Below, one piece after another: positions 33,013 through 44,684 of a stretch of 64,000 nt of DNA (the stretch's first letter is position 1; each line of letters begins with the position of its first letter). The DNA is from Polytrichum commune. Taxonomy: Eukaryota; Streptophyta; Polytrichopsida; Polytrichales; Polytrichaceae. Below the pieces are notes generated by a model. That model saw only the letters and a program-made list of their open reading frames with translations, searched no databases and was not told the DNA's origin. Made by a program: the position numbers and the translations under genes. The stretch is from positions 3,660,001 through 3,724,000 of the forward strand of contig OX485803.1 of the NCBI GenBank assembly GCA_950295325.1. The letters are read 5' to 3'.

Positions 33013-36000
33013 CTAACGCCGTGTTTTTGCACGCTTCATGCCTGGGTTATTGAAAGGAGATGCAGTGCCACTTAAGAAGGCAGGACTATCCTCCCTTAGA
33101 GTGCCATTTAAAATTGCTAGCTCCCGAAGCTGAGCCTTCTTCACAAGATCAAACGTCTCATCCTGTAGGAATATACACAAGCCCTATATTGTAAGACTTT
33201 TTTTTTCAATATCCTAAGAATATACTTGGACCCAACCGCCCTCGGAACTCTTTATTGATACAGATTAGAGTTAGCCTCTAACTCAATATGACTTTTGGTC
33301 GGATATTAGTTGTTTTGCATAGCATACCTTCCATGTTTGGTAAATTTCCAGTGCACAGTTGGAGGTAGTGTGGAGGTTTAAATGAAGAGCATTCTATATT
33401 GGTTCATTAAGGGTAAAACTCATTATGGCATGCCAAGAGGTGCTAAAATGAATTTTGGCCTCAATGAACCAATATAGGTTGCTGCTCATTCAAATCCAAA
33501 CTCTACCCTTAAGCATGCACCACAAGTGGAAAGAAATACTTGATTTTGTATGCAAAACAACCAATGAAAAATCAAAGGGGGGCAAACTCCCAACAAAAAT
33601 CCCATTGTGTCTATTTATCTAGATGATAATAGATGTCCCATCCATGTCTGAGCAGCTAATTGCAATATTATTAACCAACCACTTATATTCTTTTAGGATA
33701 TGTGGCTTGGACTGACCACAGGTTTGAGCAACTCCTGCAGTATCTCTCGTGCATGTATTAGTTGTGAGTCGATGATGTTAGCAGGAAGCTCAGCTTCAAC
33801 CAACACGTGTAACGGCTCATTGAGATGTTCAAAACCAGGCTTGTCTCTCATTTTATCCTCCTGCAGACAGTTAAGAGAGAATCATTTGCAAGTCCTCAAA
33901 AAAAGTCTGAACACACCAATACACCAGCATTAACACAGGCATGTAACTAGGGACTTTGATATTTGCAAGTACTAAGTACCATTTATCTCATCACAAGCTA
34001 CCATTTATCTTGACACATGCCACCATTATCTCATCATAAGCTACAGTTCAATTCCAGTCCACCAAAATGCAAAGGCTTGTCCTCATAGTGGCACAGTCTC
34101 AACAGGAGTTGTAGTCGTGATAAATGATATACACTTTCCATGTCTGGTAAGTTCTTCGGTGCATGCTTGGAGTTCATGTGGAGGTTCAAACAAAGACCAT
34201 TATATAACACTTCATAGAGGGTCAAACTTATTTTGGCATCTCAAGACGTGCTAAAATAAGTTTGGTCCTCAATGAACCAAAATAGGTTGCTCTTCATTCA
34301 ACTTCAGACACTACCTCCAAGCATGCACCACAAATGGAAGGATATCATTCATTTTGTATGCAAAACAACCAATGGCAAATAATAGGGGACCAACTCCTGA
34401 CAAAGAGGCCCTTTGACTTAAAGGATAACTCTAATAGCCCTCCAACTTACGGGTCACTGTATAGCCCCAGAATGTTACAGAACCTTACCTACAAGAGGTT
34501 CCTCTCTGGACCACACACACAATCAGGACTAGAGTAAACTCCTAAGCTGGATGGTGTGAACCATAGTGTGACTCATATTTGCATATCAATGTAGCTATCT
34601 GACCTTAGCAGTATCCTTGATTGAGCCACGACCTCGAATTAGCACTCGACACCCAGTTGTCGCCTCCACCCTCTTCAGTGAATTTCCTCGAGGTCCCAAA
34701 ATTCTTCCTACAAAGTTAAACTGCCAAACCAGATACTTTATCAGTATGGTTAAGATGCAAAAAGAACTGATGTAAAAAGAAAACCTCCAACAAAGCTCGA
34801 GGCACACCATGCACATCCAGGCGATGCAAGAAAAACAGAAAGCCTCAGTAAGTACTGAAAATACATCAATTTGACTACATTAGAGTCAACCACAAGTCGC
34901 AAAAAGCAGAGGCACAATCCTCACTTTTGAAGGAATGTCCTGTATTTGCCACTTCACACCCAAGTCACTGACCTAGATGTGTATGAAACTTTATTTGCTT
35001 CTATTGGGAGGCTACAAAAGTTTTCAGTTCATTTCCTGAGGTCGCTTTTATTTGGGGAGTACACCTAGGTAAGACATGTGCAATATAGGTTGCAAACAAA
35101 AATGTGAAGACTCTTAGTCATATGAAGGCAAAGCATGTCAGCACCTAAAACTCCAAGGAGACCTCCAACGCTTTCCGGTTACACTCAAAGTGGACAAATC
35201 CACCTTATATTCCCTGAATTCCTCCAGTTTCTGTGCAGTTTACTTTATTGTCCAAATTAAATTAAATTTATTGATTGATTAAAACTTTATATTTTAGAAA
35301 CTAAATGCAAAACCTCCCTATGATCTAATATAGACTTTAGCAGTAATAACTCGTTTCCAAGTGTGAACCCTGAACTGCAGATTACTGTCCCAAGGTGATC
35401 AACATCTTGTCAACTAGCTTTGCACAGAAGGTTTAGATCTCATCCATACATTAGGGTACTTATCAACAGGAACTTCGATACGCTGAGTTTTCTTCACTAT
35501 CGGACCTGCAGGTGTGCCAGGGGTCCCATGCCAGCCTAATTGAGGTAGTCCAAGCCTCTGCAGCACAACATTTATTTTTAAGTGAGTTAGGATAGAAATA
35601 TTATTGTGAAGCAATAAGTGACAAATCTGTTCCATAATAAGAGAGATAAGTAGCTTACATCGCCCCAGCCGTTCAAATCCCCAGACCCACCATTATTCAT
35701 CAGTGTGCCCGATGAAAGTGGGCTCCCATGCTCTAACCCATCTTGATCCAGAAAAGATGAATTTCCAATGAGGGCTGTCACTCGCACTATTTCTGCCGAC
35801 AACAGAACATCTAACATTAGCTTAACACAAGGATCACAATCGAGCTACCAATTTTCCAGATGGCAGATGCTTATTAAATATTCAACACCACAGAAATAGA
35901 TTTCTCACACTACGCTCTGCAATACCACTGTCTACATTCCAAGTCGATTCTGCCACTTCAGAACAAGCTATGCTAGCTAGGCTGTATCAGAAGCTGCACA

Positions 36001-37008
36001 TTAGGTTGAAACAACATTTACCATGCCAATACTATATTCAGCTCAGCAAATACAAGGCCATATAAATATTTCTGGGGACTCACCTTGGTTCAACAAGCGA
36101 CTACAGTTGGGAAGAACTTGCATAAAAGGTCCTAAATTTTGTCTTTCTGCAAGCAACTCAGAAAGGTACCTGCATAAAGCAAGAGAACAACTTCTTCATT
36201 CACTCATCTCCTTTCAGCCAGTAAATATAACAGTCACATACTCTTGTGTTCCAAACCTCAAGTTACTGTTACCAAGTGGAGTGTGGTCATCTTTTAGAAT
36301 GCTTCTACAGGCAGTTTGTCATGTACTGAAATTGGCTTGACTGCTCTGAAAAGGCGTTTTTCACATTGACCCTCGAGGTTTCTGCAACAACTTTGACTCA
36401 CGCTCAACCATTTTGCCAACAGGTTCGGAGGAAATGAAAGGGAATTCCAGTTCATAACCCATACAATTCGGAGGCAAAAGACTACTTATTTCATGATGCC
36501 TCGCCAAGAGCTCCCTGAGCGACTATGATCACCACACGGGACAGACAGACAGACCTAATAAATGTATTGTTGGTTTATGCATCTCCAGGAATTTCTGCGT
36601 GTTCATTAGGAAGATTGGAAGAGAACATTATCAGAACCTATGTCAATTCAAAATCTTCCATACTATGCATGCAAAAGGACAGGAAGAAAAGCATTTGTCT
36701 GTGTCCAGATCCATCTTGCTGCCAAACTCCCCCACTCATCTCAATTCCAAGAGATTTCATCACCTTTGTGAGCAACTGACTACATTTTCTGCAATTTGTA
36801 AACCTATGCAATTTTGCCTGAACTGAGGGCATTGCCTTTCCGACCCACAGTCCAGCCTGACAAAATCCAAACTCTATCATCTCCACCAGAGAGGATGGTG
36901 ATGACTGGCAACGTACTTGTCATGCTCGGCAGCGGCACTCGATGGACGGATGCCCAGTTGTGGAGAGCCTCCTGCCGATGGAGAGAATTGCATGTATCTG
37001 CCTGCCAT
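33013..37008 (-). CDS. STAR/KH-domain RNA-binding protein, 7 exons
   Basis: Exons, read downward, are 37008-36917, 36169-36084, 35792-35659, 35557-35450, 34720-34604, 33860-33717 and 33162-33013, giving 276 aa with all introns GT-AG. The protein is a plant member of the Quaking/STAR group, whose relatives (At2g38610 type) bind RNA and act in splicing or mRNA handling. The start [11 protein letters not shown] and the STAR dimerisation segment [10 protein letters not shown]...LLNQE (32-60) match the family. A maxi-KH domain runs from about residue 130 to 215, with the GXXG loop GPRG at 149-152. The tail [15 protein letters not shown] looks like a nuclear localisation signal. Two introns each contain the same foldback MITE, and a tandem array lies upstream. 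Confidence 0.92.
33310..33600. mobile_element. foldback MITE, copy 1 (KH intron 6)
   Basis: Inverted arms of about 120 bp surround a short centre. The left arm starts GTTGTTTTGCATAGCA and the right arm ends TTGTATGCAAAACAACC. The arms share CCTATATTGGTTCATT or its near match, and GTGCA(T/C). The element lies wholly inside intron 6 of the KH gene, so its transcript could fold on itself. Confidence 0.7.
34115..34410. mobile_element. foldback MITE, copy 2 (KH intron 5)
   Basis: This is a second member of the same family in the neighbouring intron. Matching blocks are CTTTCCATGTCTGGTAAGTT, GTGCATGC, TCAATGAACCAAAATAGGTT, ACTACCTCCAAGCATGCACC and TTTTGTATGCAAAACAACCA. Its left outer end is decayed. 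Confidence 0.65.
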
Positions 37009-37129
37009 TTCCAACCTTTGTCCTGTATCCAACTCCACGCTACCCCTGTTCGATTTCTACCGCCCGCCCATCGCCATCCGATCCTTCAGTTCCCTCCACT
37101 CATCAGCTACCAGCGCAACACGCACCAGC

Positions 37130-38559
37130 CCAACACAATTTCCACGATTCCTTCCTTCCTTCCTTCCCCAAGATGGTGACCTAAATCCCACTCCAGCCGA
37201 ATGAATGAGCAACGTAAAAATTGGTGTCAACACGGAAGCAAGAGAAGATAAGAGATGAGATACGATGATATGGAGCCTTGTAGCGTGCAATCACTTTGGA
37301 GTGAAATCAATCACTTTGCATGTACAAGGCTATGTGCCATGCATGTATGTTATGACCACGCACACACCACCCAACCAACAACAATCCCAACGCTCCCTAC
37401 CTTCCTTCCTTCCTTCCACCAAGACGGTGGCCTAAAACCCAATCCAGCCGAATGAATTAACAATGTCAGAATTGGTGTCTACACGGAAGGAAAGAGAAGA
37501 TAAGAGATGAGATGAAATGAAATGAAATGGAGCCTTGTAGCCTGCATGCACTTTGAAGTGCAATCAATCACTTTTCATGTACAAGGCTATGTAATGTGCC
37601 ACCCAACCAACAATAATCCCAACGCTCCCTCCCTTCTTCTCTTCCTTCCACCAAGGTGGTGACCTAAAATCCACTCCTCGCCACAACCACCCAGATCAGG
37701 GATGCCAAATCGGTTTCAAAGGATTCAAAAAGAGGCAATATGAGCCCTTCTTGCGTGACTGACGAGGATTCAGTAAGGCAGTAATTCCCACCCTTCCTTG
37801 GTTGCACCCAGATGATGACCAAGAAGAAGAACCCAGATGATTCTACCAGCAGCCAGATCACAGATGCCACATTGGTCCCTCCACTAAAGATAAAAGGATA
37901 AGAGATGAGATGAGATGAGATAAGCACTGTAGACTGCTGATTAGGAATCAACCCCCCAAAAAAATTCCTATGCTTCCTTCCACCAACATGGTATATGATA
38001 TCACCAAATTGGTTAACTTATTCCACTGCCAAAAAAGGGTCCAGACAAGAAACAGAAGAGAAGAAAAGAGAAGAGACGAGCTTCCTTGCGGCATGCACTG
38101 TGCAAGTTTACAATGAGTGAGAAGGATTCGCAAGGCCACACCACTCAACAATCCTGAGCTAAGAGGGCGACTGACCTAACCTCCACAGAGGATGCCACCA
38201 GCAGCAGCCTGGGATGATGATGCCAAATTTGCAAAACTTATTACTCCACTGCGAACTAAGAGGGGATAAGCCACTACAAGCCAAGCGATGAGAGGAGAGG
38301 AGATGGGCATTCAGGCTTCTTGTAGCATCCAGTGTGCAAGACTACAATGAGTGAGTGAGTGAGTGAGTGAGTGAACAAGCGAGCAAGCGAGTGAGGAGGA
38401 GGATTCACAAGGCCACAATCCTCAGTAAGCTCTGGTGAACTGACCTAACCTCCAGACGATGATGCCTGCCAGCACCAGCTACCAAATTGGTGCCCGATTC
38501 CGGAATACTCACACGAAAGGCTAAGCTAATAAGTTAGGTGATGGAGATGGTATGGGATG

Positions 38560-38592
<33 letters not shown>

Positions 38593-38640
38593 GATGAGCT
38601 TGAATGCTGCAGCAGCGGATTGAGGACGTATGTATGTGTA
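37130..38640. repeat. degenerate tandem array upstream of the KH gene
   Basis: Diverged units of about 230-300 bp repeat head to tail, starting near 37130, 37375, 37615, 37930 and about 38160. Recurrent blocks are CTTCCTTCC followed by ACCAAGA(T/C)GGTG, CCTAAA(A)(T/C)CC(C/A), CCAGCCGAATGAAT, AATTGGTGTC, AAGATAAGAGATGAGAT, and GAGCCTTGTAGC followed by GCA and CACTTTG. The array begins about 120 bp beyond the KH start codon in the 5' direction, so it occupies the likely promoter. GAGT and ATG microsatellites sit within its far end (38343-38374, 38562-38591). Confidence 0.65.
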
Positions 38641-38892
38641 TGTACAAGGGAGGAAGAGAAGAGGGGTGGATTCATCCGCAGCAGGCCCTGCAATGTTTGA
38701 TGAATCCTCCAGGAGAGCTAGCCCTGCGTCGCTGGAAAGGCCACCACGTATGAGTCGTATGCAGATAGAGTCTGTAGAATACCACGCTAGTGTAGTGTAG
38801 TGTACACTAGAGTAGGGTAGTGGCCACAGTGTGTATAGGTGCGGCCAGCTGAGGTGGACCTTGCTTTGTAAGCTAAGAAAACTTGAGCCAGG

Positions 38893-38978
38893 GGGGGGGC
38901 TTTAAATGGACACTTTTAGCTCTGCACCCACTTCTCATACACTAGGATATGAGAGGCACGCGCATTTAGAGGACCATA
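38893..38978 (+). repeat. R2 repeat fragment
   Basis: AAATGGACACTTTTAGCTCT then GCACCCACTTCT matches the 5' part of the R2 copies in the peroxidase introns 30 kb away. It stops exactly where the next MITE begins, suggesting interruption by that element. Confidence 0.55.
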
Positions 38979-39439
38979 CCGTAGTTTTCTAGTAACTTGG
39001 GCACCTTTTTGCCTAATAATTAGTTAAAGTGCGAAAGTAAATTAGGTAACCTAGAAAATAATATCATGAAATTGGGCTGAATCAAAAAGTAATTTAAAAT
39101 AAGTTGGACATTCACCCAAGTTATGAGTATAATTCATGGATAGTTTTTTTAATTTCATCTATGGTGGCTATAATTAACCTAAACACTTTCCTTAACCAAC
39201 ATTCCTTGTCCTAAAGTTTGTCTTTTACTTGTATGTCAATAGTTTGCTTGGCAGAAGATTTTGCTCTGATTTGATGCTACATTGTTGGATTCCAGTGGAT
39301 GTCACTTGCATTATTATGATTTTAGGCACAATTTGAACGTTATTTCTTTTTTGGGGAAGCTCAAACGAAATTAATTTCTCATAAATTTAGGCACCTTAAA
39401 AACCTATTATATTCTGCCCAAGTTGCTAGAGAGCTACAG
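38979..39439. mobile_element. TA-flanked MITE
   Basis: Terminal repeats of 25 bp read CCGTAGTTTTCTAGTAACTT at the left and CTGTAGCTCTCTAGCAACTT at the right (reverse complement), both followed by GGGCA. TA dinucleotides at 38977-38978 and 39440-39441 fit a Tc1/mariner-type target duplication. The 461-bp element has no ORF. Confidence 0.7.
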
Positions 39440-39440
39440 T

Positions 39441-40185
39441 AGACAGACCCCCCAAATCTTCATAGACTCTGACCTCCCTAGTTTCATGCTTGTGGCAACC
39501 AAAGTGCACATGATATCAACGAGGTTTGCAATGTTAACCTGGATGCGTGATAATAGAGAATTAGTGTAAGATGTGACATTATTGAATAACACAAATTCAA
39601 CATTGTAATAGTGACAATAATGACAATGATGATGACAACATGACAATGTGTGTGAGCGTGTGTTTGGAATTCTTTGGTGGATTACGTTAATGTTGAAAAT
39701 CCATGGCATACGAGAGGGAAATGTGGTGACAAAGAGGGAGATTTGAACTAAGCACATCCGTTCCCCAAGGTTTCGAGATATGAGAGAGGGAGTGACATTA
39801 TAGAGGGTGACATGTACAAAGGTTAGGGCGTACATAGAGTTTTTTAAAGTCGTGAAGTACCATACATGCAACCATCACTGTCAAACATGATGGGAAAAAG
39901 TAAGTTAAAAGAGCACAAATTTGGGTTCCTTGAAAAGGGCACAAATTTTACTCAAGTTTTCGTCTCTCAAGTATTGGTAATAGGTCAACTTATGCTATAA
40001 ATATGGGTTGAGAGAGAATCTTGTCTTTGAAATTTTACATTAATTTCATAATTTAGAAATAAATCATGATTCTTTTTAAACGTTGTACTATCAATTTCCA
40101 AACCTATGAAAAAATCACCCCAATATCACACTTGTACTATACTTATGTGAAATTGCTTAAGTTAACGGAAGTGGGTCTGTCTACT
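39441..40185. other. possible second element, short inverted ends
   Basis: AGTAGACAGACCC at about 39438-39450 recurs inverted (GGGTCTGTCTACT) near 40171-40183. The interval has a 145-codon minus ORF of unknown type. The inverted ends are short, so an element is only a suggestion. Confidence 0.3.
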
Positions 40186-40199
40186 CTTAGTGCTTGGAT

Positions 40200-40585
40200 G
40201 GAACTAGGTATATACTAGGATCATTGTACCTCTACGGCATGAAAATCGACACATTTCTAACACAAAATGGTCCGACTTGCTTGTCGCAGTTAAAGTTTCA
40301 TGGTAGGCCCTTCTGCCGCATCGCTTTTTGTGTTCTTCTGGTCGTGTTCTATTGACCACCGCTACTGTCATTACTTTTGCATCAATTTGCTTCTCTGAAA
40401 AGGTGATTTTGAAATCGATTTTTGTTTTTTGTTTTTTTTTGTTTTCAATGTGCAAATGTGACTGTTATTTACTCCAATCATGCATCGCCTCAGCAAAAAA
40501 TCAAATTAAAATAAAAATCCACTGTAATTCTGGCAATAGATTACCCTGCAAATGTCAGACCTGGAATTCACATTCAGTGCACGGG
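40200..40585. other. intergenic, nothing identified
   Basis: A poly-T-rich stretch with overlapping short ORFs on both strands and no recognised motif. Confidence 0.35.
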
Positions 40586-40589
40586 AAGT

Positions 40590-40800
40590 TTTTGGGCATA
40601 GTTGGTCAAGATCTTAGTGATTCTAAATCCAGCCGATTACATGTTGACATCTTCCGGTTTTGCTTTGTTCACTCCGAAGTATATTCTTCTATAGATTCCT
40701 CTACAATGATTGGTAATTCTCCTGAAGTCTTGAACTTCAACCGGTTATTTCTCAAACTCAACCGGTTCATTTGCAACAAACCACCGGTTCTCCTCGAGGA
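40590..40800 (-). repeat. dispersed ACCGGTT-type repeat, copy 3
   Basis: This is the best-preserved copy, in reverse orientation, with three intact ACCGGTT motifs (two around AACTTCAACCGGTTATTTCT and CTCAACCGGTTCATTTG, one in CCACCGGTTCTCC). Its outer end CAGTGCACGGGAAGTTTTTG resembles the reverse complement of the CTCGGGGAGAACC end seen in the 51855 copy, hinting at inverted termini. Confidence 0.75.
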
Positions 40801-40804
40801 GTGT

Positions 40805-42586
40805 TCACATTCGCCAATCGTGGCATTCACTGCTTCTAGGCAACACTAAACATTGTATTTAGTATCACTTACCATTTGGAATTACACAATGTTGCAATTG
40901 TTCACTGTATATCTATCGCATTTTTTTGCCAACAGAGGTCATATTGGTTGTTTGGACATTAGAGAACATCAACATCTTTAGTAAGTTGAAATTTACATTA
41001 ATAGTAAAAAGATACAGCATTGTGCATTACTCCAAATAATAAGTGACACTCAATACAATATTTAGTGTGTAGTTGTTTCTCACAATGCACCCCTTACATA
41101 ATAGTCAACCATTGCCATTTCCACGCAATATACAAAAAACCTCCAGTCAGTGTGTTATTCATTTCGAGGCCCACTTGGTGATCATTGCACACAACATATT
41201 TTGTCATTCTCTAACCATTCATGGGTGAAATCAACGTGTAACATAGAGGCAGGGGTTTCCACATTGTCATCACATTTTCACAATCTAAAATGGATATTCA
41301 AAGATATATACAATCAAAAGGGCCTCATGTATTGGGAAGATAACTAACTTGCTTGAAAATATTTGTAGTCCCATGTGTGTTGCCAACAGTTGCAATCCTG
41401 GCCACATGATTAATTGCTAACATAGCCTCATCCCGTGTTATAGGCATGTTGTCTTGTTCCTTCCCACTTTGTATTGTGGTCATTTGGCCTTCTTGATCCG
41501 TCCATTGTCCCCCCCCCCCCCCCCCCCCAAAAGTTGGTCCACGATTCCGCCACAATCAAAGGAAGTGCCCCCTCCTGAGTTAACTTGCAAACAACACTCA
41601 TCATGTCGCATTCCCTCATCCACAGAAGAGAGAAGATTTGTTGACCTTAGTGAGATCAGTGTGATTGAAATGCATGTTCGATCCACCTTTGGTTTTGTGT
41701 CCACTAGACATAATATCAATGATGCATAACTATTAACCCCTCTTGGGTTGGGCACTATAATAATTAGGGTAACCAAAGTGACCATGGGATCTGAGTGATT
41801 GGATCTCCTCGTCCACCTCACATTCCAATCTCTTGTACCACTACCAATGCTCCCGAGTCATACTAGGTGTAGCAACAAAACCACAACCCCCCAATGTCCG
41901 TGCCCATCACATGCTTTGTTGTTGTTAACGGACATGCAACCCCACCCTCCTTATTAATAACCTTGGTCAATATTTTTTGGATGGGGCAAGTTGGATGCCA
42001 TGACATATTTTGCAATGCATTGGACACTGTGAGCATTGAAGGGTCTTCTTTGTGGCAAATGACTCTTTATGTGCACCTATGATGTCCAATAATCCTTCAT
42101 CATCCATGTGGCAATCCGTGGCCTATGCATTCTCAACACTATCATGGCCATATAATCAAGACTCGTCCAAAGTCATCTACGAATCAATATATGTCTATAG
42201 CATGTCCCCATCCCCGGTGCATACCTCCACATTGTTTGCTTCAACATCATATAAATACATGTGAGAATTGAGATTCACAATCCTTCTGTGAGCTATTTAT
42301 TTTCCAATGGAACTAGGAGTTAAAGCTCATGTCAACTAATCCTTGGCCATAAGTCAGCTTGCTCACCCTCCATCCCTCTAAGTGAGTCAAGTAGCTTGAA
42401 CCTGATAGTCGTTAATTACTAGGCGGAAGCATAGTTCAACATCATAGTCCTCATTAGTCGATAATTTCCTTTTACCCTTGGAACTATTGGTACCCCCATG
42501 ACGGGGCCCTTTGGTCTTAAGGATAGTGGAGCCCTAGTTATATGTTATATAGTAAGTATATTAATAAATGTATTACATGTTACACA
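40805..42586. other. intergenic, nothing identified
   Basis: Short ORFs only. A run of 20 C (41509-41528) creates glycine- or proline-rich artefact ORFs. The right end may include remnants of the LTR of the neighbouring chromovirus. Confidence 0.35.
42510..42586 (-). repeat. LTR-like segment, inverted match at 47035-47100
   Basis: CTAGGGCTCCACTATCC and ATTAATA(A/C) blocks on the minus strand here match the plus strand near 47046-47105 (TTTATTAATACATATACTAC, CTAGGGCTCCACTATCCATA). They are probably the starts of two related LTRs lying in opposite orientation. Confidence 0.45.
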
Positions 42587-43640
42587 CCTCCCCACTTAGA
42601 AATGAACGTCCCCATTCTTGAACTCCTTCCCCAAATACGTGGTTCATCAAGAAACAATTCAAGATGATCACTTAATTTAAACCAAGCCATGGGATTTGTA
42701 TCTATACCCATGTTCCATACCACTCGCATGACAAAACAAATTAATAACGACGTCCCATTTACATGATATGGTGTAAACATGAAATAACAAAAGGTGTATC
42801 CACCATGTGATTACCTTCGCCTTAACCTATTATGCACAGTTGGGGCTTCATGGTCACACTTAACACCATGGCGTGTAAGCATGTATTCCAACTTGGCTAT
42901 CACAATCTAGTGTACCTTGAGGACTCCTACACTCAAGCTGCATTTTGGCGCCTATGAGTTATGCTCAAGTTCATAGCCAAGCCATTTGAACATGTAGAAT
43001 CACTTGGGGCAAGAACAACACTCTCTATCTTCATGTCCAAGTAGGCGTTCTACTTCATATGATGCATCATATGATGCATCATATGATACTTCATGATGTG
43101 TCACTATAGTGTCCATCCTCGAAAGGGGAGAGTAGTATTGTCCCAGTGTCCCCTTGTCCAGTGGCCATCGGGTTCATTGGCATTACGAACGGACACTTTA
43201 TTCACGCCGGCCCCTTGTAGACCGGAGTTTCTCTTTCTTTCTTTGATGCATCATCTTCCTCAAAGATTGGTAGAGGGAGGTTATACTACCATCGGTTGTG
43301 TATGGCCAAAGAAGTGATGCATGAAAGACATCATGAATCTTAAATGTGTTTGGTAGTTGCATATGCTATCTTACAGCCCATATCCTCTTCACTATATGAA
43401 ACCAACCAATCCACCTTGGTAGGGGCTTGGTAGCAACTTTCCAACACTTGAGCCCTTCAACTTTATGTTGGAAATGCTAACTAGTAGTTGTTGGTCAACA
43501 TGATATGAGGCCTTTCGCATGTGCTTGTCAACATAGAACTTATGCCGTTGTTGCAGAACAATTAAATGTCTCTTAGCCCCACTAATTACATATGTCAAAC
43601 ACTTAACAAATTTGCAACAAGGACTTGACACTTTCTATTC
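42587..43640 (-). pseudogene. Ty3/gypsy chromovirus 3' end (integrase tail, chromodomain)
   Basis: On the minus strand, 43631-43395 encodes QQRHKFYVDKHMRKASYHV and SISNIKLKGSSVGKLLP, matching the integrase C-terminal region of plant Ty3/gypsy elements. Next comes TFKIHDVFHASLLWPY in another frame. A chromodomain follows near 43075-42945 (SYEVERLLGHED, then FYMFKWLGYELEHNS with the usual Trp codon now TAG). A last ORF ends GTFISKWGGV stop at 42580, where an LTR would be expected. SYDA is duplicated by the TATGATGCATCA microrepeat. Frameshifts make it inactive, and gag, protease and reverse transcriptase are absent. Confidence 0.7.
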
Positions 43641-43644
43641 CCAC

Positions 43645-44680
43645 TTACATTAATCTTTAACCCCTTTGGGATGTTGAGGCCAGGAATGGCCTCGAAGTTC
43701 CGTATTCTTCAATTTCGGGTATGAATCGAATGGTTTTTGCAAATATGGTAAAGGCGAAATATGTTGGCATGGGGTAGGGGAGAATTATCATGATTTAAAA
43801 AAAATTAAGATCCACGGTGTAGAGTGCACATTCATCAGAAGTGAGGTTTCTATGTATTTTGGGCCCAGACTCGTCCTATGGTGACAAGGTGCCTGTTCAG
43901 ATACGTGTCAGAGACGGTCCACATCGCCCGTATGGCAACCAGTTCAGGCGGTAGTTGGCAGCTAGGGTTCGGGGTTGTGGAGAGAAGGGGGAGCGCTTCG
44001 GATTTGGCTGTTTCTTGTTGGCAACCTTACACTCCACCAACGCCGCCGTCGTGTGGAAGCGCAACCTCTAAGGAGTGCGACATTTGGTTAGGGAGAGTAC
44101 TGCATTCTCAGAGGAAAGGGGGGGGGGGAATGCAAATTCAAGAGTCTGAACAAATGGCGGGGCAAGCAGGGATATCGTTGAGTAGCAATGTGAGCGTAGG
44201 AGTCCCGACACAACATATCAACAAGCAATTTTGTTCCTCTAGAAGTTGCAACGCCGCAAGGTCGGATATGGTTGAAGGACTTCTGCCTTGTAGGTGAAAA
44301 CTACATTCTTGGTTTCTTGGGCAAGGGGTGTCGGAGGGGAGTGTTGCGCAGGCAATTCGATTGTGTGAGGGCAAGTACCTCCAAGCGCAGCGACGACCCG
44401 CTTCTTGGAATCGGCAAGGGAAATTCAGAATTTAGGAGCACTGCAGGTATTTGTGGTACATACACGCTGTGAGGTTATTGGGGTGGTGTGAGAGGAAGCA
44501 ATTTCCAACGTTGGTTACTGAAATCCTACGCACCCACATTTATCCAACTGCCGGTGAAAATGATGAAGAAACTTGCGCGTGTGCGATCGAGGCCAAGTAG
44601 GGATCTGTTCCCCCTATTTGTGGAGGACATTGCTGCAACCGACATAGCCGGTCACACTTCCGGCGTGTGAACCTGTACCT
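43645..44680. other. GC-richer stretch with unassigned ORFs
   Basis: About 43860-44670 is noticeably richer in GC than its flanks and carries consecutive plus-strand ORFs (43878-44297, 44272-44472, 44488-44670) that shift frame. This could be an old gene or retroelement gag. I recognise no domain and do not assign a product. Confidence 0.25.
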
Positions 44681-44684
44681 CCGG

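Noticed and set aside
39434-39871. 145-codon minus-strand ORF
   Set aside because: No motif, odd composition (runs of His, Cys and Tyr from a simple repeat), and it lies in a transposon-like interval.
40328-40849. 173-codon plus-strand ORF
   Set aside because: Its second half is the reverse-oriented ACCGGTT repeat, which is non-coding in the other copies.
41454-41821. ORFs across the C20 run
   Set aside because: Their Pro- or Gly-rich parts come only from the homopolymer; no conserved domain.
43058-43100. Palindromic TATGATGCATCA repeats as a protein-binding or CRISPR-like array
   Set aside because: They fall in the chromovirus chromodomain reading frame and are best explained as a small coding duplication; no spacers of uniform size exist.
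43878-44297. 139-codon ORF in a GC-richer stretch
   Set aside because: No domain recognised and neighbouring ORFs change frame, so I did not name a gene.
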